Notes: generated from the sequence alone by a model not told the origin. A stretch of DNA of 64,000 nt from Dallia pectoralis (GCA_029465975.1 CM055753.1:4018795-4082794), one strand, 5' to 3'; positions 48,795-57,872 are shown, counted from the stretch's first letter. Numbers and translations: made by a program.

Positions 48795-51700
48795 CACACC
48801 ACACACCACACACACACACCACACACACACCACACACACACCACACACACACCACACACACACCACACACCACACACACACCACACACACACACACCTTA
48901 ACGACTCACATCGCTTTCTCTGTGTTCTCGAAGTTTGATAAGAAGAAGAAGGAGAAGAAAGACAAGGAGAGGGAGAATGAGAAGGAGAAGAACGCTCTGT
49001 CCAATGAGAAAGTGCCGAAGAAGACGACGCCAGCCTCAACATCCGCCGCTCCCAGATCCAGGAGGGAATCAAGGTGTGGTTGAACTTGGAGCTCAAGAAC
49101 AAAAGATGGAGTTGAACCCAGACTCAGTCTTGATCTGAACAATCAATCAACTTAACACTATGTGTCCCTATAGTGCAACTCTACCTATCTAGAACTCTTT
49201 TAACAAATCCTATTTTCAACTTTCAAAGAAGCTATCGATCTGCTACAGAAGTAGAGTAAATGTGCACATACAATACATAGTGACACAGTTTTGTCTTATC
49301 CTCTGGTACATAATCTCTCTATATAATCATAGATTTTGAACTATTTCACGTCGGCCATCTTGTCTCTGATCTTATCTTATCCGCTCCCAGGGTGCGTTAG
49401 AGGTAAGGGGTCTTTACTGGGCGGGCTTCGTGCTGAGCGTAGGGGGGTTTCTTCTGCTTCGGGCGAGGTTAAATGGCCTGTCTCCCTGACAGATGGTCCA
49501 GACTGTTCTAACTGGGCCCAGAGAGACGCTGAACACTGAGGAGGTCTGTAAAGAGGGGGGTGAAGGGGGCAGTCCTCAGGATAAATGGTGTTTGCTGGGT
49601 GATGCTGCTCATTGCTGGGAAAACAGTGAAACCATGTCTGTGTCATGAATGCCACCCTAACTCATTTATAGTGTGCTACTTTTGACAGTACACAGTGAAT
49701 AGGGTGCTACTGGAGGCTTAGACACGGTCTTCTCTTACGTCAGACAATGGCTCATATTCTAGAGGTCTAGAAAACACTGAGTCGTGTGTCGTAAGACTAT
49801 TATTACTCAGCGAAGACATTCAGAATAGATACTGAATCACAGCATCTGTCCGACTTTTTTATTTAACTTCTATTTTATTATCAGCCATTTTGTATTGGTT
49901 AGCGACAGTGGGGGGGCTGAAAGAGCAGTAATGGTAGTGTACCTGTGAACCAGAGACTGACCACAGGACAGCCCCAGATCACTACAGTTGGCCTGACATG
50001 TGAAAATGTGATGTTACACAACCTGCAACTTGTCAATGAACACATTTAAATAATGATATTTACCTCCTCTTTTCCTCGCTCTATCCCTCTCTTCCTCTTC
50101 TCTCCCCTTCTTCTATCCTTTTTTCTCCCAATTCCTCGGTTCTCATCCGTTTTCCTGCAGCAATGCCCCAAAACACATAAACAGACCAGTGTCACCTGTG
50201 GCTCCCAAAAGCAGACCACTGTCCCCCTGCCCCCCATCAACGTGTAAGACCCCCTCCACAGGCAAGAAGACCCCGACAGGCACCAAACCACGACCCAAAC
50301 GGGCCCAGACACCTGCCAGGGTACAGTCTCAGCCCGTTGCCGCAGTTGCTGTGGGAACAAACAGCGAGCCACAAAATCCTGTCACCCCTGTGGAGACGAA
50401 GAGTAAGTGTACTTGCCATGGTTACTGTATCAACGCACCAGGTTTTGTTAAAGAGGCCCTGGGCTCCAGTTATCCCAGTAGTGTAACTGAAAGACACATT
50501 GTGTGGTCATCAGCTGTGTTCTGGGACATTTACATAATTCGATATATCTAGACTTCACGCTCTACATTTATCTTTTATTATGAAAATCTGCTCTACTGTG
50601 AAGGCAGTACACAGTAGACAGGACGGTGCATCAGGTTCCACAGGCCAGGATCTCCTTTACAGTAAAGGCCATACAGTAAATCAGGTTCCACTGGCCATGA
50701 TCTCCTTTACTCTAAAGGCAGTACAGTAAATCAGGTTCCACTGGCCAGGATCTCCTTTACTGTAACACCATACAGTAAATCAGGTTCCACTGGCCAGGAT
50801 CTCCTTTACTCTAAAGGCTGTACAGTAAATCAGGTTCCACAGGCCAGGATCAGCTCTAATGTTGTTTGTCTTCAGCTGCTACTGAGACCTGGATTTAATG
50901 CCTTATCCTGCTGGGGTTTTCTGGGTCCACGACCGGTCATTGATCTGAACCAAGGCCTCACCACTCTCACCTTCTCCAGCAGACCCTGGTGATGTTCCTG
51001 CCATAACGGTGTCTTCAGCTCCGGTGACACCACCATCCCATGCTGCCCCAGTCCCCACCTGCAGCCCTGCCTCCGCCCTCGAGCCGGCTTCCACTCCGGC
51101 CTCCACTCCGGCCTCCACTCCATCCACTCCCTCCTCCGCCTCAAACACCCCGTCTACCCCTGCAACTCCAGCAGCTCCAGCCTCCAGGCCCTCAGCCGGC
51201 ACTAACAACCCAGAGGAAGCGGCACGAATCATGGCTGAGAAACGCAGACAGGCTCGGGAGCAGCGGGAGCGAGAGGAGCAGGAACGCCTAGAGCAGGAGC
51301 AGAGGATACGGTGAGTCAACAGACTGAGTCAACAGACTGTCAGTTAGTCAGTCAGTCAAATTACTAGCTGTTGTTGATAAGACATGTACATAGATTTGGG
51401 TGAATGAGTTTATCTGTTTGTGGCGACATCATGGCTGTGAAGGGTTTCCTGTATTAATCGTGCACAATATAATGTGGGTACTTAATCCTATGTCACCTGA
51501 AAGAGTTGGCTCGTTTAAGCACAGGCCTAACAGATATGGATCCCTCTGCAGGATTGCTCGCGAGGAGGGCATGGCTCGGGAGGCAGAGGAAAGGAGGCGC
51601 AGGGAAGAGGAGGCGCGCCTCATGGCAGAAGAACAGCGGCTGAGAGATGAGGCCCAACGTCTGGAGGACGAGAAGGAGGCGCAGGACAAAGCCAAGGCTG

Positions 51701-54700
51701 AACGGGAGGAAAGCAAACGCCTGATGAAACAGGTGAGCTATATGGGCATTGTGGGTAATGTAGTTTTGACATACTGCAAGTAAAAACGGTATCTTAGAAA
51801 TGTGTGTGACACAGGCAGCCGTTATTCTGCATATATTCGCAGGCTTTCTAACGATGACACAACAGGAAAATGGGTTAAAGTGGGATTTGCCAGGTGGGGG
51901 AACCCTCAAATTTTGTGTAGATACAAGAGGGAAAAAGACAGTCAGAGACTAAGAGCCACATTTTTTTACTCTGTTACCGCAAAGAGACACATCTTGCACA
52001 TGGACAAAAATAATATTCTGAAAATAAAAGTTTAAAAACTATTTCAATAGACATATTGCAGCAACTGGTGGGGGGAATCGAACCAGCAACCTCTGGTTCT
52101 TAGGCCAAGTACTACCCACTGCACCAAACAGGCATATATTGGTAGGGGCGAGTAGTAGCTATTTGTTATAAGTCGCGCAATTTTAGTTAATTACAACGCT
52201 GTAATTCCCAGAATATGACGTAATTACGTCGGTTAACGTGTTAGTGAAGGCGCGGCCACGGGGTGATATTACGTTTTGATTGGTCGTTAAGCGTGTTTGT
52301 GAAGGCGGGGCCACGGGGTGATATTACGTTTGGATTGCGGAAAAACTCATTCAAAAGGAACACCAGGCTTGCTGCATTCTGCATTTTGCATTTTTTTTAA
52401 CAATAGCCTTCCATCACCACATCATTGATATTAATGAATCTATTTATTTAATAATTTATCTGAGGTGCCGGAACGCAGTTCCGGACCGTTCCGGCCCACT
52501 TTAACCCCTGACTGCAACCATATTCAAGCAATACATAACGGACGTAATAGTGCCTGTCCGAAAATCACAGCTATATTGCCTTTTTATTAAACCTTTATTT
52601 TGTCAGAGTCGTACTGTGAAGGCTGCCTTCCATTAGCCTCTCAGATCCTCATAGCCCTGTCCAGACAGACACCAGCTGTGACCTTCATATTACTGTTGGT
52701 CCAGATCCAGGATGTCGTAGAGCTCAGAGAGCCATTGTGACTGAGATCGTGGTCACTCTGTCCTTCCCATCACCCCTGCTGCCGTGGAGCCTAAACAGGG
52801 ACAGGGAGTGACCAATACTCACCTCCTGCTGCCGTGGGGCCTAAACGGGGACAGGGAGTGACCAATACTCACCTCCTGCTGCCGTGAAGCCTAAACGGGG
52901 ACAGGGAGTGACCAATACTCACCTCCTGCTGCCGTGGAGCCTAAACGGGGACAGGGAGTGACCAATACTCACCTCCTGCGGCCTTGGAGCCTAAACAGGG
53001 ACAGGGAGTGACCAATACTCACCTCCTACTGCCGTGGAGCCTAAACGGGGACAGGGAGTGACCAATACTCAACTCCTGCTGCCGTGGAGCCTAAACGGGG
53101 ACAGGGAGTGACCAATACTCACCTCCTGCTGCCGTGGAGCCTAAACGGGGACAGGGAGTGACCAATACTCACCTCCTGCTGCCGTGGAGCCTAAACGGGG
53201 ACAGGGAGTGACCAATACTCACCACTTGCTGCCGTGGGGCCTAAACGGGGACAGGGAGCGACCAATACTCATCTCCTGCTGCCATGGAGCCTAAAGTGAC
53301 CAATAATCTTTGTCTGGAGCATTCAGTCACATGGAAGTGTCATGGAAGTGAGGCATTATAAAGTATTTTAGGCTGCGTTGTTATGACAAAGCAAGTGTTA
53401 TCTTTCAGGCAACTTTGGATATTCAAACATCATTGCAGACATAGTACTTGCTAACTCTTGTGTTTGGCAGTCTTAAACATAATATTGTTTACTATACAAT
53501 GCCCTTTGTATTGTACAACCATAGATTTTACTTAGACAAAGGTGAATCCAGACATGTTATAGTGTTGTTTTTAGCACTCTATTCAACACATCTGTTTCAT
53601 TAACGGTGACTCAATCTTGCCATTGAACTACGTGAGAAGGATTTTTTAATACATGCCAGGCCTTGTCATTGAGCGGACTGTTGTCCAGATTGGATTTATA
53701 CTGCCACCATGTGTTTGAAATATGGAATTTATTCAACAATCTACTAATTATAAACTCAGTATTCAAAGTGAATTTCCGTGTAGTTTCCTATTGTTCATTC
53801 ATTTGTTTCGGAAGTCTACTTTATATGATTTTAGGTTCATGATTTATTAATTGGATTTCCAATTGTAATTTCCCTGATGTTATAATAAAATTATATCTCT
53901 ATATATGTGCATGTGCAATATTCGGTCATAAGTCCAGGTTTGATAATAATATACTGTCCTGTCTGTATCAGAGAGAGGACGCCGAGGCCAAAGCCTGTGA
54001 GGCGGAGCGTCAGCGTCTGGAGAGAGAGAAACACTTCCAGCAAGAGGAACAGGCTCGTCTGGAGAGGAAGAAGGTAGAGACCGGAGGGATGCGGGAAGGA
54101 GAGATGGAGGGGTGACAGGAAGAAGGATGTGGTCAGGAGAGATTAAGGGAGTGGCGGAGCGATGGGGGAAGAAGTGGTGGAGGAATGAGTTGAGTAGAGC
54201 AGAGATGGTGGGGAGATTATGGAGGAGTTTGGAAGAGGGGTGAGGTGGTGATCAACTCAATGAATCCAACCATCTGACCTTCACAGAACAACCTCGAGAT
54301 CTCTAGATAACATGTTAAAGATACGGTACATTAACTTATGAAGTGGAACTAATCATCTGATGACTTGGTTTGCCTCTGATCTTTGACAGCGTCTTGATGA
54401 GATCATGAAAAGGACACGTAAGAGTGATGCTGGAGAAAAGGTATGTATTGTAATGTAGCAGAGTCTATATGCGTAAAGCACTCCCTGATAACCAGTCCTC
54501 GTAATTTGTAAACACCCGTGTTGCGCCCTTGGGTGACGAACAGCAAGCATTGAAACCACGTCCGTTTTTTTAATGTGAATACTTTTTTAAATAGCTGTAA
54601 ATGACAACCTGTTGTCCGATGAGAAAATACATTTGTCCTCATACATACGGCCTCGTCTCTTGTTTTGGACTTTCTTATAACATGACATATTCGTGTTCTC

Positions 54701-56283
54701 CCAGCCTACACTGCCAAAGGATTCCAGTTCCCCAGCACAAGTCAATGGCAAGGACACTATGGAGCATCATAAAGGTGAGGGGAAATTAGGGTGGTGTTTG
54801 TCTACTGTCTTCACAATAACATACATATAATAACATATTTCCCAAGTGGACTTGGATGGTTAAAACGGTCATTTCGTTAAAAGAGAGAGGACAAAGACAA
54901 GAACATTTTCCCATAAAATAATATTCAAGCATTCAGTGCAAACAATAACAGTCCAGCCAAGGACATATACTGGTTGATTAATGAATTACCGGGACCCTTT
55001 TTTTTCAGCAGTTCCTGAGAGACAGCAAATTGCAGCAGAGTTCACCCCTACACTGAATGGTGTCCAACCAGCCAATCACCAAAATGGCCTCTCGGCCAAT
55101 GGGAACGTTTCTGACTTCAAGCAGATTATTCAGCTGTCCAATCACAGCGGGAGCAACTGTGGGCCGGGGCAAACGGTGAGCGGTAATGTTAGCGCTTCAA
55201 TCCTGGCCTTGGAGGAAGCAGAACCCTTCCGGATGAAAACAGGATCCATGAAGCCTCAGCATGTTGCAGGTAGCTAAGACGATAACCGACATATTTAATG
55301 TCTGAGAATTTATTTTCTTCTGCCTGTCGAAGATATCTGAGATATTTCATGCGTTAATATTTATTGTTCAGTGCATAACCAATCGTTGCCAGCAGGGGGC
55401 TCTAAGTCCATCTTAGCCTTTGGGCACACTGTCTTAGTTAGTGAGCAGAGCATAGATCCAAAATTGGAAATAGGAGCCTGGTCTTGTTTGGTTGCCTATA
55501 AGTTAGACAGCCAACCCAAGCACCAATTCTTTTGGCAAAGCAAACAAAAAAGCAATCGGATAGAAAGAAATGGTTCGGTTATAGTAATACATTACATATT
55601 CTTGTGCCAAAAAATCCAGTGTGCTATAACGGGCTTGTGAAATACAATTTCCAGAACTAGAGCTTGTAATTATGAGGTTGCAAGTATTTGCAATGCATCA
55701 GGCTTTGTGCGCTATAGGCCTGAATAATGTCTAATGTTCACAGTTAAAGTCTAAAGCAATGCTGATTAACTATTTATTGTTAATTTTTATGTTTCCTCTT
55801 TCTCACACTCTGTTCCCTCTGTCTTGCGCTGTTCCCTCTCACTCTGTGTTCCCTGTGTCTCACCTGTGTACCGTGTCTCTCACCCTGTGTTCTCTCTCAC
55901 TCTGTATTCCCCGTCTCTCACCCTGTGTTCTCTCTCACTCTGTATTCCCCGTCTCTCACCCTGTGTTCTCTCTCACTCTGTATTCCCCGTCTCTCACCCT
56001 GTGTTCTCTCTCACTCTGTATTCCCCGTCACTCACCCTGTGTTCTCTCTCACTCTGTATTCCCCGTCTCTCACCCTGTGTTCTCTCTCACTCTGTATTCC
56101 CCGTCTCTCACCCTGTGTTCTCTCTCACTCTGTATTCCCCGTCTCTCACCCTGTGTTCTCTCTCACTCTGTATTCCCCGTCTCTCACCCTGTGTTCTCTC
56201 TCACTCTGTGTTCCCCGTCTCTCACTCTGTGTTCCCTCTACGTTCTTTTTTACCTTGTCCGTTTTCCTGCAGAAGTCCTTTGA
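21848..56283 (+). CDS. map7d1: MAP7D1, MAP7 domain-containing protein 1
   Basis: Eighteen coding exons: 21848-21914, 37826-38017, 39165-39233, 39573-39593, 41638-41801, 42424-42532, 43592-43696, 47159-47287, 47889-48043, 48934-49073, 50161-50402, 50980-51310, 51552-51732, 53972-54073, 54390-54440, 54705-54774, 55009-55269 and 56273-56283 (stop TGA). All phases join; the total is 2400 nt, 799 residues with the microexon (human about 841). Order: variable N terminus; basic/acidic microtubule-binding coiled coil (KQAKERREERAKY, QWLEKEEKARRLRESQLE, KQRQKLEKNKERYEAAIKKS, WAEIRQQRWSWAG), residues about 90-207; conserved LSKSSATLWNSP and LMTPTLSFLARSRSAVTL, about 235-275; Ser/Pro-rich middle with KKEKKDKERENEKEK; Pro/Thr linker; C-terminal MAP7 coiled coil, about 545-686, which in the family binds kinesin-1; tail ending PQHVAEVL. 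LMTPTLSFLARSRSAVTL and the KKEKKDKERENEKEK block match MAP7D1 best within the family. The exon 10 donor (TCAAG|GTGTGG) is the weakest border. Confidence 0.94.
22853..22912. repeat. GT microsatellite
   Basis: Runs of GTGT interrupted by short GTATGTCTGTCTGTC. Confidence 0.95.
23446..23545. mobile_element. Palindromic MITE copy
   Basis: Left arm tcccaaatgggactctatat and right part 'agtagtgcacttaatttggga'-like (shortened here) mark the same family as 11158-11254. A half copy follows near 23838-23880. Confidence 0.65.
24690..24990 (+). mobile_element. Tc1-like transposon fragment, transposase 3' part
   Basis: In plus orientation it retains the catalytic-end motif as PNSPDLNPFKHLWDVLD (family PDLNPIEHLWD) and the following VLVPDIPQNT. 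No start and several breaks, so it is a dead fragment. The same family occurs at 37150-37480. Confidence 0.85.
25411..25465. repeat. GT-rich microsatellite
   Basis: cgcgtgtgtgtgtgtgtgtg followed by irregular TGTG steps. Confidence 0.85.
26428..26525. mobile_element. Degenerate palindromic MITE copy
   Basis: Left arm gtcccaaacagcaccctatt is recognisable; the right arm is eroded. Confidence 0.5.
30740..30884. repeat. 21-bp minisatellite, about 7 copies
   Basis: Unit cgaccaaacccaaacgccag plus one base, with one short 15-bp unit. Both strands lack stops in some frames, which creates spurious repetitive reading frames. Confidence 0.95.
30994..31370 (-). mobile_element. Solo LTR of a retrotransposon, with 5-bp TSD
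   Basis: A 377-bp block that begins TGTCACGAC and ends TTCGTGACA (plus strand), flanked on both sides by CAGTG (30989-30993 and 31371-31375), a perfect 5-bp target-site duplication. Read on the minus strand, it has a TATA-like atataag at 31270-31264, a poly(A) signal AATAAA at 31067-31062 downstream, and the TG...CA ends of an LTR. No internal gag/pol sequence adjoins, so it is a solo LTR left by LTR-LTR recombination. The element class (Gypsy- or ERV-like) is not resolvable here. Confidence 0.85.
31510..31547. repeat. CT microsatellite
   Basis: About 18 uninterrupted CT steps. Confidence 0.97.
32725..33107. repeat. 34-bp minisatellite, 11 copies
   Basis: Unit reads atactgtatgtatggccctg then tattgctacaacaa. 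The sixth unit has a short insertion. Units 8, 10 and 11 carry cgtatgg in place of tgtatgg. It is free of stops in all plus frames, so the three overlapping reading frames are artefacts. Confidence 0.97.
33810..33868. repeat. CA microsatellite
   Basis: About 28 CA steps with one GA interruption. Confidence 0.97.
35060..35458. repeat. 32-bp minisatellite with an internal palindrome
   Basis: The long unit contains gcccagagccctataaacat and then the perfect 12-bp palindrome atagagctctat. It is repeated about seven times, then alternates with a 16-bp unit (gcccagagcctcatga) three times, giving a 48-bp composite. The right edge runs directly into a palindromic-MITE arm (35470-35510). Confidence 0.95.
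35462..35512. mobile_element. Right arm of a palindromic MITE
   Basis: ctttagtagtgcactatgta, then gggatttagctaccatttga. Only one arm is present, abutting the 32-bp minisatellite. Confidence 0.6.
35913..36838. repeat. 33-bp minisatellite with higher-order structure, about 28 copies
   Basis: Unit: agacacaggctgctgggctg then tagacacagatag. Two sites vary (ctgctgG/T and gacacA/T), giving three unit types. Because the period is a multiple of three, both strands stay open in several frames; on the minus strand this makes frames of up to 403 codons that repeat an 11-residue block. They have no support as genes. The array lies in MAP7D1 intron 1. Confidence 0.97.
37150..37480 (+). mobile_element. Tc1-like transposon fragment
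   Basis: Same family and orientation as 24690-24990: 'aatggtattccctgatggca' followed by a broken PNNPDLNLIDHLWDV transposase tail. It ends about 350 bp before MAP7D1 exon 2. Confidence 0.85.
38160..38477 (-). CDS. Unidentified antisense open frame in MAP7D1 intron 2
   Basis: A 105-residue open frame from ATG at 38477 to TAA at 38160. I do not recognise it. It includes FPLPIREALCTKKLCCYSNH, three N-x-S/T sites (NTS, NLT, NGT) and several Tyr/His/Pro. There is no signal peptide or repeat. An LTR-like segment lies 180 bp upstream. It may be chance or a relic of an exon; no homologous family comes to mind. Confidence 0.15.
   Translation of the reverse strand: MYADRFPLPIREALCTKKLCCYSNHPFLSDGRLNSYARVGDCVNDKKPGEGFRNVPALSPDPLPNTSLHHYSPQNLTPYYPVCPTQIYKNGTFSHCYMFDLVGNN
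38656..38978 (-). mobile_element. Possible second LTR, eroded
   Basis: On the minus strand it starts TGTCACGAGTGG (from 38978), has a poly(A)-like AATAAAA at about 38737-38731, and then CCGCGTGTGGC before a CGTGA-like end. The organisation parallels the 30994-31370 LTR. The flanks cattc/tattc could be a diverged TSD. The 38656 end is poorly defined. Confidence 0.45.
39165..42532 (+). CDS. map7d1: MAP7D1 N-terminal microtubule-binding exons
   Basis: Exons 3 to 6, with introns. They encode the highly charged coiled coil that binds microtubules in MAP7-family proteins, ending in the family signature RQQRWSWAG. Exon 4 is an optional 21-nt microexon. Confidence 0.92.
39573..39593 (+). CDS. map7d1: MAP7D1 21-nt microexon
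   Basis: The acceptor ctgctgcttcag and donor CAAG|GTAAGCC enclose 21 nt. It adds seven residues (EQQTQLQ) in phase 1 and can be skipped without changing frame: exon 3 joins exon 5 to read YIATKK. A good polypyrimidine tract precedes it. Likely tissue-regulated, by inference. Confidence 0.75.
40288..40393. mobile_element. Degenerate palindromic MITE copy
   Basis: Left arm tcccagatggtaccctcttc, core gggcactacttttgtcc, and right arm 'gtgcactatatctgccacca' of the family. Confidence 0.6.
42262..42345 (-). mobile_element. tRNA-derived SINE head
   Basis: On the minus strand: A-box-like tggcgcagcggtgagg and B-box-like gggtttggagtcc at tRNA-like spacing. It lies just upstream of MAP7D1 exon 6. Confidence 0.65.
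43592..50402 (+). CDS. map7d1: MAP7D1 central exons 7-11
   Basis: They encode the conserved SASTVNLPRQVDPVINNRLS and LMTPTLSFLARSRSAVTL blocks, then the Ser/Arg-rich and KKEKKDKERENEKEK region and a Pro/Ser/Lys segment (RPVSPVAPKSRPLSP). This middle part is rich in potential phosphorylation sites and varies most in the family. The first two exons are certain; exon 10's donor is weak. Confidence 0.88.
43840..43858. repeat. CCTG tetranucleotide repeat
   Basis: gcctgcctgcctgcctgttg in MAP7D1 intron 7. Confidence 0.9.
45776..45868. mobile_element. Degenerate palindromic MITE copy
   Basis: Core 'ctataaagtgcactggtttg' and right arm 'gggaatggagtgccattcag'. Confidence 0.55.
48044..48933 (+). repeat. 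map7d1: MAP7D1 intron 9, about 840 bp of CA-type repeat
   Basis: Between the donor CCG|GTTAGC and the acceptor CTCGAAG, nearly the whole 890-bp intron is CACACA broken at irregular steps by ACC/CCA. Some blocks recur, for example a CACACACCAAACACAC block near 48290 and again near 48450, so part of the array was duplicated as a unit of about 165 bp. A continuous open frame crosses it in phase with exon 9, ending CCT TAA near 48900. The huge frames on both strands are otherwise artefacts. Confidence 0.97.
49645..49722. mobile_element. Degenerate palindromic MITE copy
   Basis: Arms aatgccaccctaactcattt and 'aatagggtgctactggaggc', core 'gtgtgctacttttgacagta'. Confidence 0.6.
50625..50860. repeat. 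50-bp minisatellite, about 5 copies, MAP7D1 intron 11
   Basis: Unit: tcaggttccactggccagga then tctcctttactctaaaggca and gtacagtaaa. Starts at 50631, 50681, 50731, 50780 and 50830. The ctttactgtaaag-type core is palindromic in some copies. Confidence 0.95.
50980..54440 (+). CDS. map7d1: MAP7D1 C-terminal MAP7-domain exons 12-15
   Basis: They start with a Pro/Ala/Thr linker, then EEAARIMAEKRRQAREQRER and continue as a long charged helix through EREKHFQQEEQARLERKK to RLDEIMKRTRKSDAGEK. This is the Pfam-type MAP7 domain, known to bind and recruit kinesin-1. Exon 12 begins at a CAGCAG tandem acceptor (50980 or 50983). Confidence 0.92.
52062..52136 (-). mobile_element. tRNA-derived SINE head
   Basis: On the minus strand: A-box ttggtgcagtgggtagtac and B-box ggttcgattcc, at tRNA-like spacing (about 45 bp). 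The tRNA-like part ends near the gcatatattgg flank. It lies in MAP7D1 intron 13. Confidence 0.7.
52232..52340. repeat. Two-copy tandem repeat of about 54 bp
   Basis: gccacggggtgatattacgt occurs twice, each within a longer similar block, preceded by the perfect palindrome gacgtaattacgtc at 52217-52230. Confidence 0.9.
52767..53296. repeat. 50-bp minisatellite, about 10 copies, MAP7D1 intron 13
   Basis: Unit: acagggagtgaccaatactc then acctcctgctgccgtggagc and ctaaacgggg. Point variants (ggggc, gaagc, aacaggg) are scattered. Confidence 0.97.
54705..56283 (+). CDS. map7d1: MAP7D1 tail exons 16-18
   Basis: Exon 16 and exon 17 encode a low-complexity polar tail ending ILALEEAEPFRMKTGSMKPQ. Exon 17 also starts at a CAGCAG tandem acceptor (55009 or 55012). 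The last exon supplies only 11 coding nt, giving the terminal E-V-L before TGA; E-V-L also ends the mammalian protein, which supports this small exon. Confidence 0.88.
55872..56232. repeat. 38-bp CT-rich minisatellite, about 9 copies, MAP7D1 intron 17
   Basis: Unit: caccctgtgttctctctcac then tctgtattccccgtctct. It ends about 40 bp before the acceptor of the last exon and leaves a very long pyrimidine-rich run ahead of it. Overlapping reading frames across it are artefacts. Confidence 0.97.
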
Positions 56284-56862
56284 ATCTTCCGATGAGACGT
56301 GTCTTACACCACAAGTTGAGTAAATCGATTTCTGCCACACACCGTGGAAGCTTATAAAGGAAGTGTGCCAAACTAAGAAACAAACCATGGACTGCTTTAA
56401 ATTGATAGCATCTATTTAATAGGTCGAGGAGAGGTCAACATTTGTTAAAAAAAATTCTAAATTGAAAATGCTGAAAATGTTAACCGTCTTCTTCCGAGCG
56501 TGCTACGGTGCAACATGTATGTTCTTGAATTTTACTGAAAATGTCACATGTCGACTTTATGGTGCACCTTAAACAACTTTAAGATGGAATATTATGAATT
56601 TTAGAGTGTTATACGAGATCTGGAATTATACATTTTTTGACTATGGTTGTCATCATCATGGCTACTACCGCTGTTGTTATTCAATTGCTATTGTTAAGTT
56701 GAACCAAGTGTGTTAGCTCTTTTTGTCTTGAATCACTGTCATTTAACTAGGGGTGAAACTGTGTGAGGATTCTCTATGACATCACACAGTGTATGTAAAT
56801 GAACCTGGCTGTCTAGGCCTCCTGCCATTGGGGTAGATGTGGAATAAAGTTATATGAAAGGG
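56284..56862 (+). promoter_or_regulatory. map7d1: MAP7D1 3' UTR with poly(A) signal
   Basis: AATAAA at 56843-56848 is a canonical signal; cleavage is expected near 56862. Confidence 0.65.
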
Positions 56863-57727
56863 AGACTGACTGTTTTTCTTTCCACATCTGTCTGGGTTTC
56901 TTAGCCACTTTCCCCGATGTTTTTCCCTTAAGAACACCCCCTCTTTCCCTGTCTCTGGTCTGTTATAGGAGTATGGTACGACTAAAGGCTACATTTGATC
57001 TATGTGTGTTCTCGAGTTTTACATTTGACTCTAACTTTAGCCTGTCGCTGCTTAGAACACTGCAAAGCTATATATAAGGAAACAAAGCATATGTAGTATG
57101 TTACTATATAACATGACTCCTTTATCTATAAGCGTACAGTATCAGCTTTGAGTAGTTGTTTATAATATAATCAGTGAAAGGAGGCTATTGCAATATGATC
57201 GAAAACACCAAGAATGCTTTACTTTAAAGTCAATAACTGTATTTTGCTCTGTAACATGAACATACAATGCAGACCAAACATTGAGGTACTAAAGGAGCTA
57301 AGACTCCCTTGTCTGTTGCTGAATAATAATGACAGACCATGGTTCCTATTGGGCAGGTTCAGTGGACAAATAAAGAAAATGTTATATCACCCTTCCAATT
57401 AGTGCAAACTGCAAAACAACACATTGTAGCTAAATGCTACAGTGTTAAAACACTACAGTTCACTACCTTATGATTAAGAATCATCTATTATTTGTCATTT
57501 ACTATGCACTGTATCTACAACTAATGACAACTTATAAACTACTGTAGGTCAAAACATACCAGGTACTCTCAAACACAGTGTAACGTTAACTAACTAAAAT
57601 ATTAGTATAAGTATAGTAGTAAACAAACGCTCATTCATCTTTTCATAATATCCAGCAAACGACCGTAAAAAGTGAATCTCCCTAAAGCGAGGAGCAAACT
57701 AACGTTAGATAACAAATACTGAGATGA

Positions 57728-57872
57728 ACATGTTTGCTAACCAATCAGAGTGCGTCTTCAGATGCCTGATAAACATGTTTGCTGACCAATCAGAGTGCGT
57801 CTTCAGATGCCTGATAAACATTTTTGCTGACCAATCAGAGTGCGTCTTCAGATGCCTGATAAACATGTATGT
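57728..57872. repeat. 45-bp repeat, three copies, each with a CCAAT box
   Basis: Unit: acatgtttgctgaccaatca then gagtgcgtcttcagatgcct and gataa. Each copy has ccaatcagag (57741, 57786, 57831), a good NF-Y CCAAT match. No nearby gene start is recognised. Confidence 0.9.

Noticed and set aside
48045..49102. Large Cys/Val-rich minus-strand frames over the CA repeat
   Set aside because: Dinucleotide repeat read as CVCV; the plus strand gives His/Thr. Only the in-frame link with MAP7D1 exon 9 is of interest.
55759..56357. Ser/Leu-rich frames across the CT minisatellite
   Set aside because: Repeat artefacts. The true reading is only the E-V-L stop of MAP7D1 exon 18.
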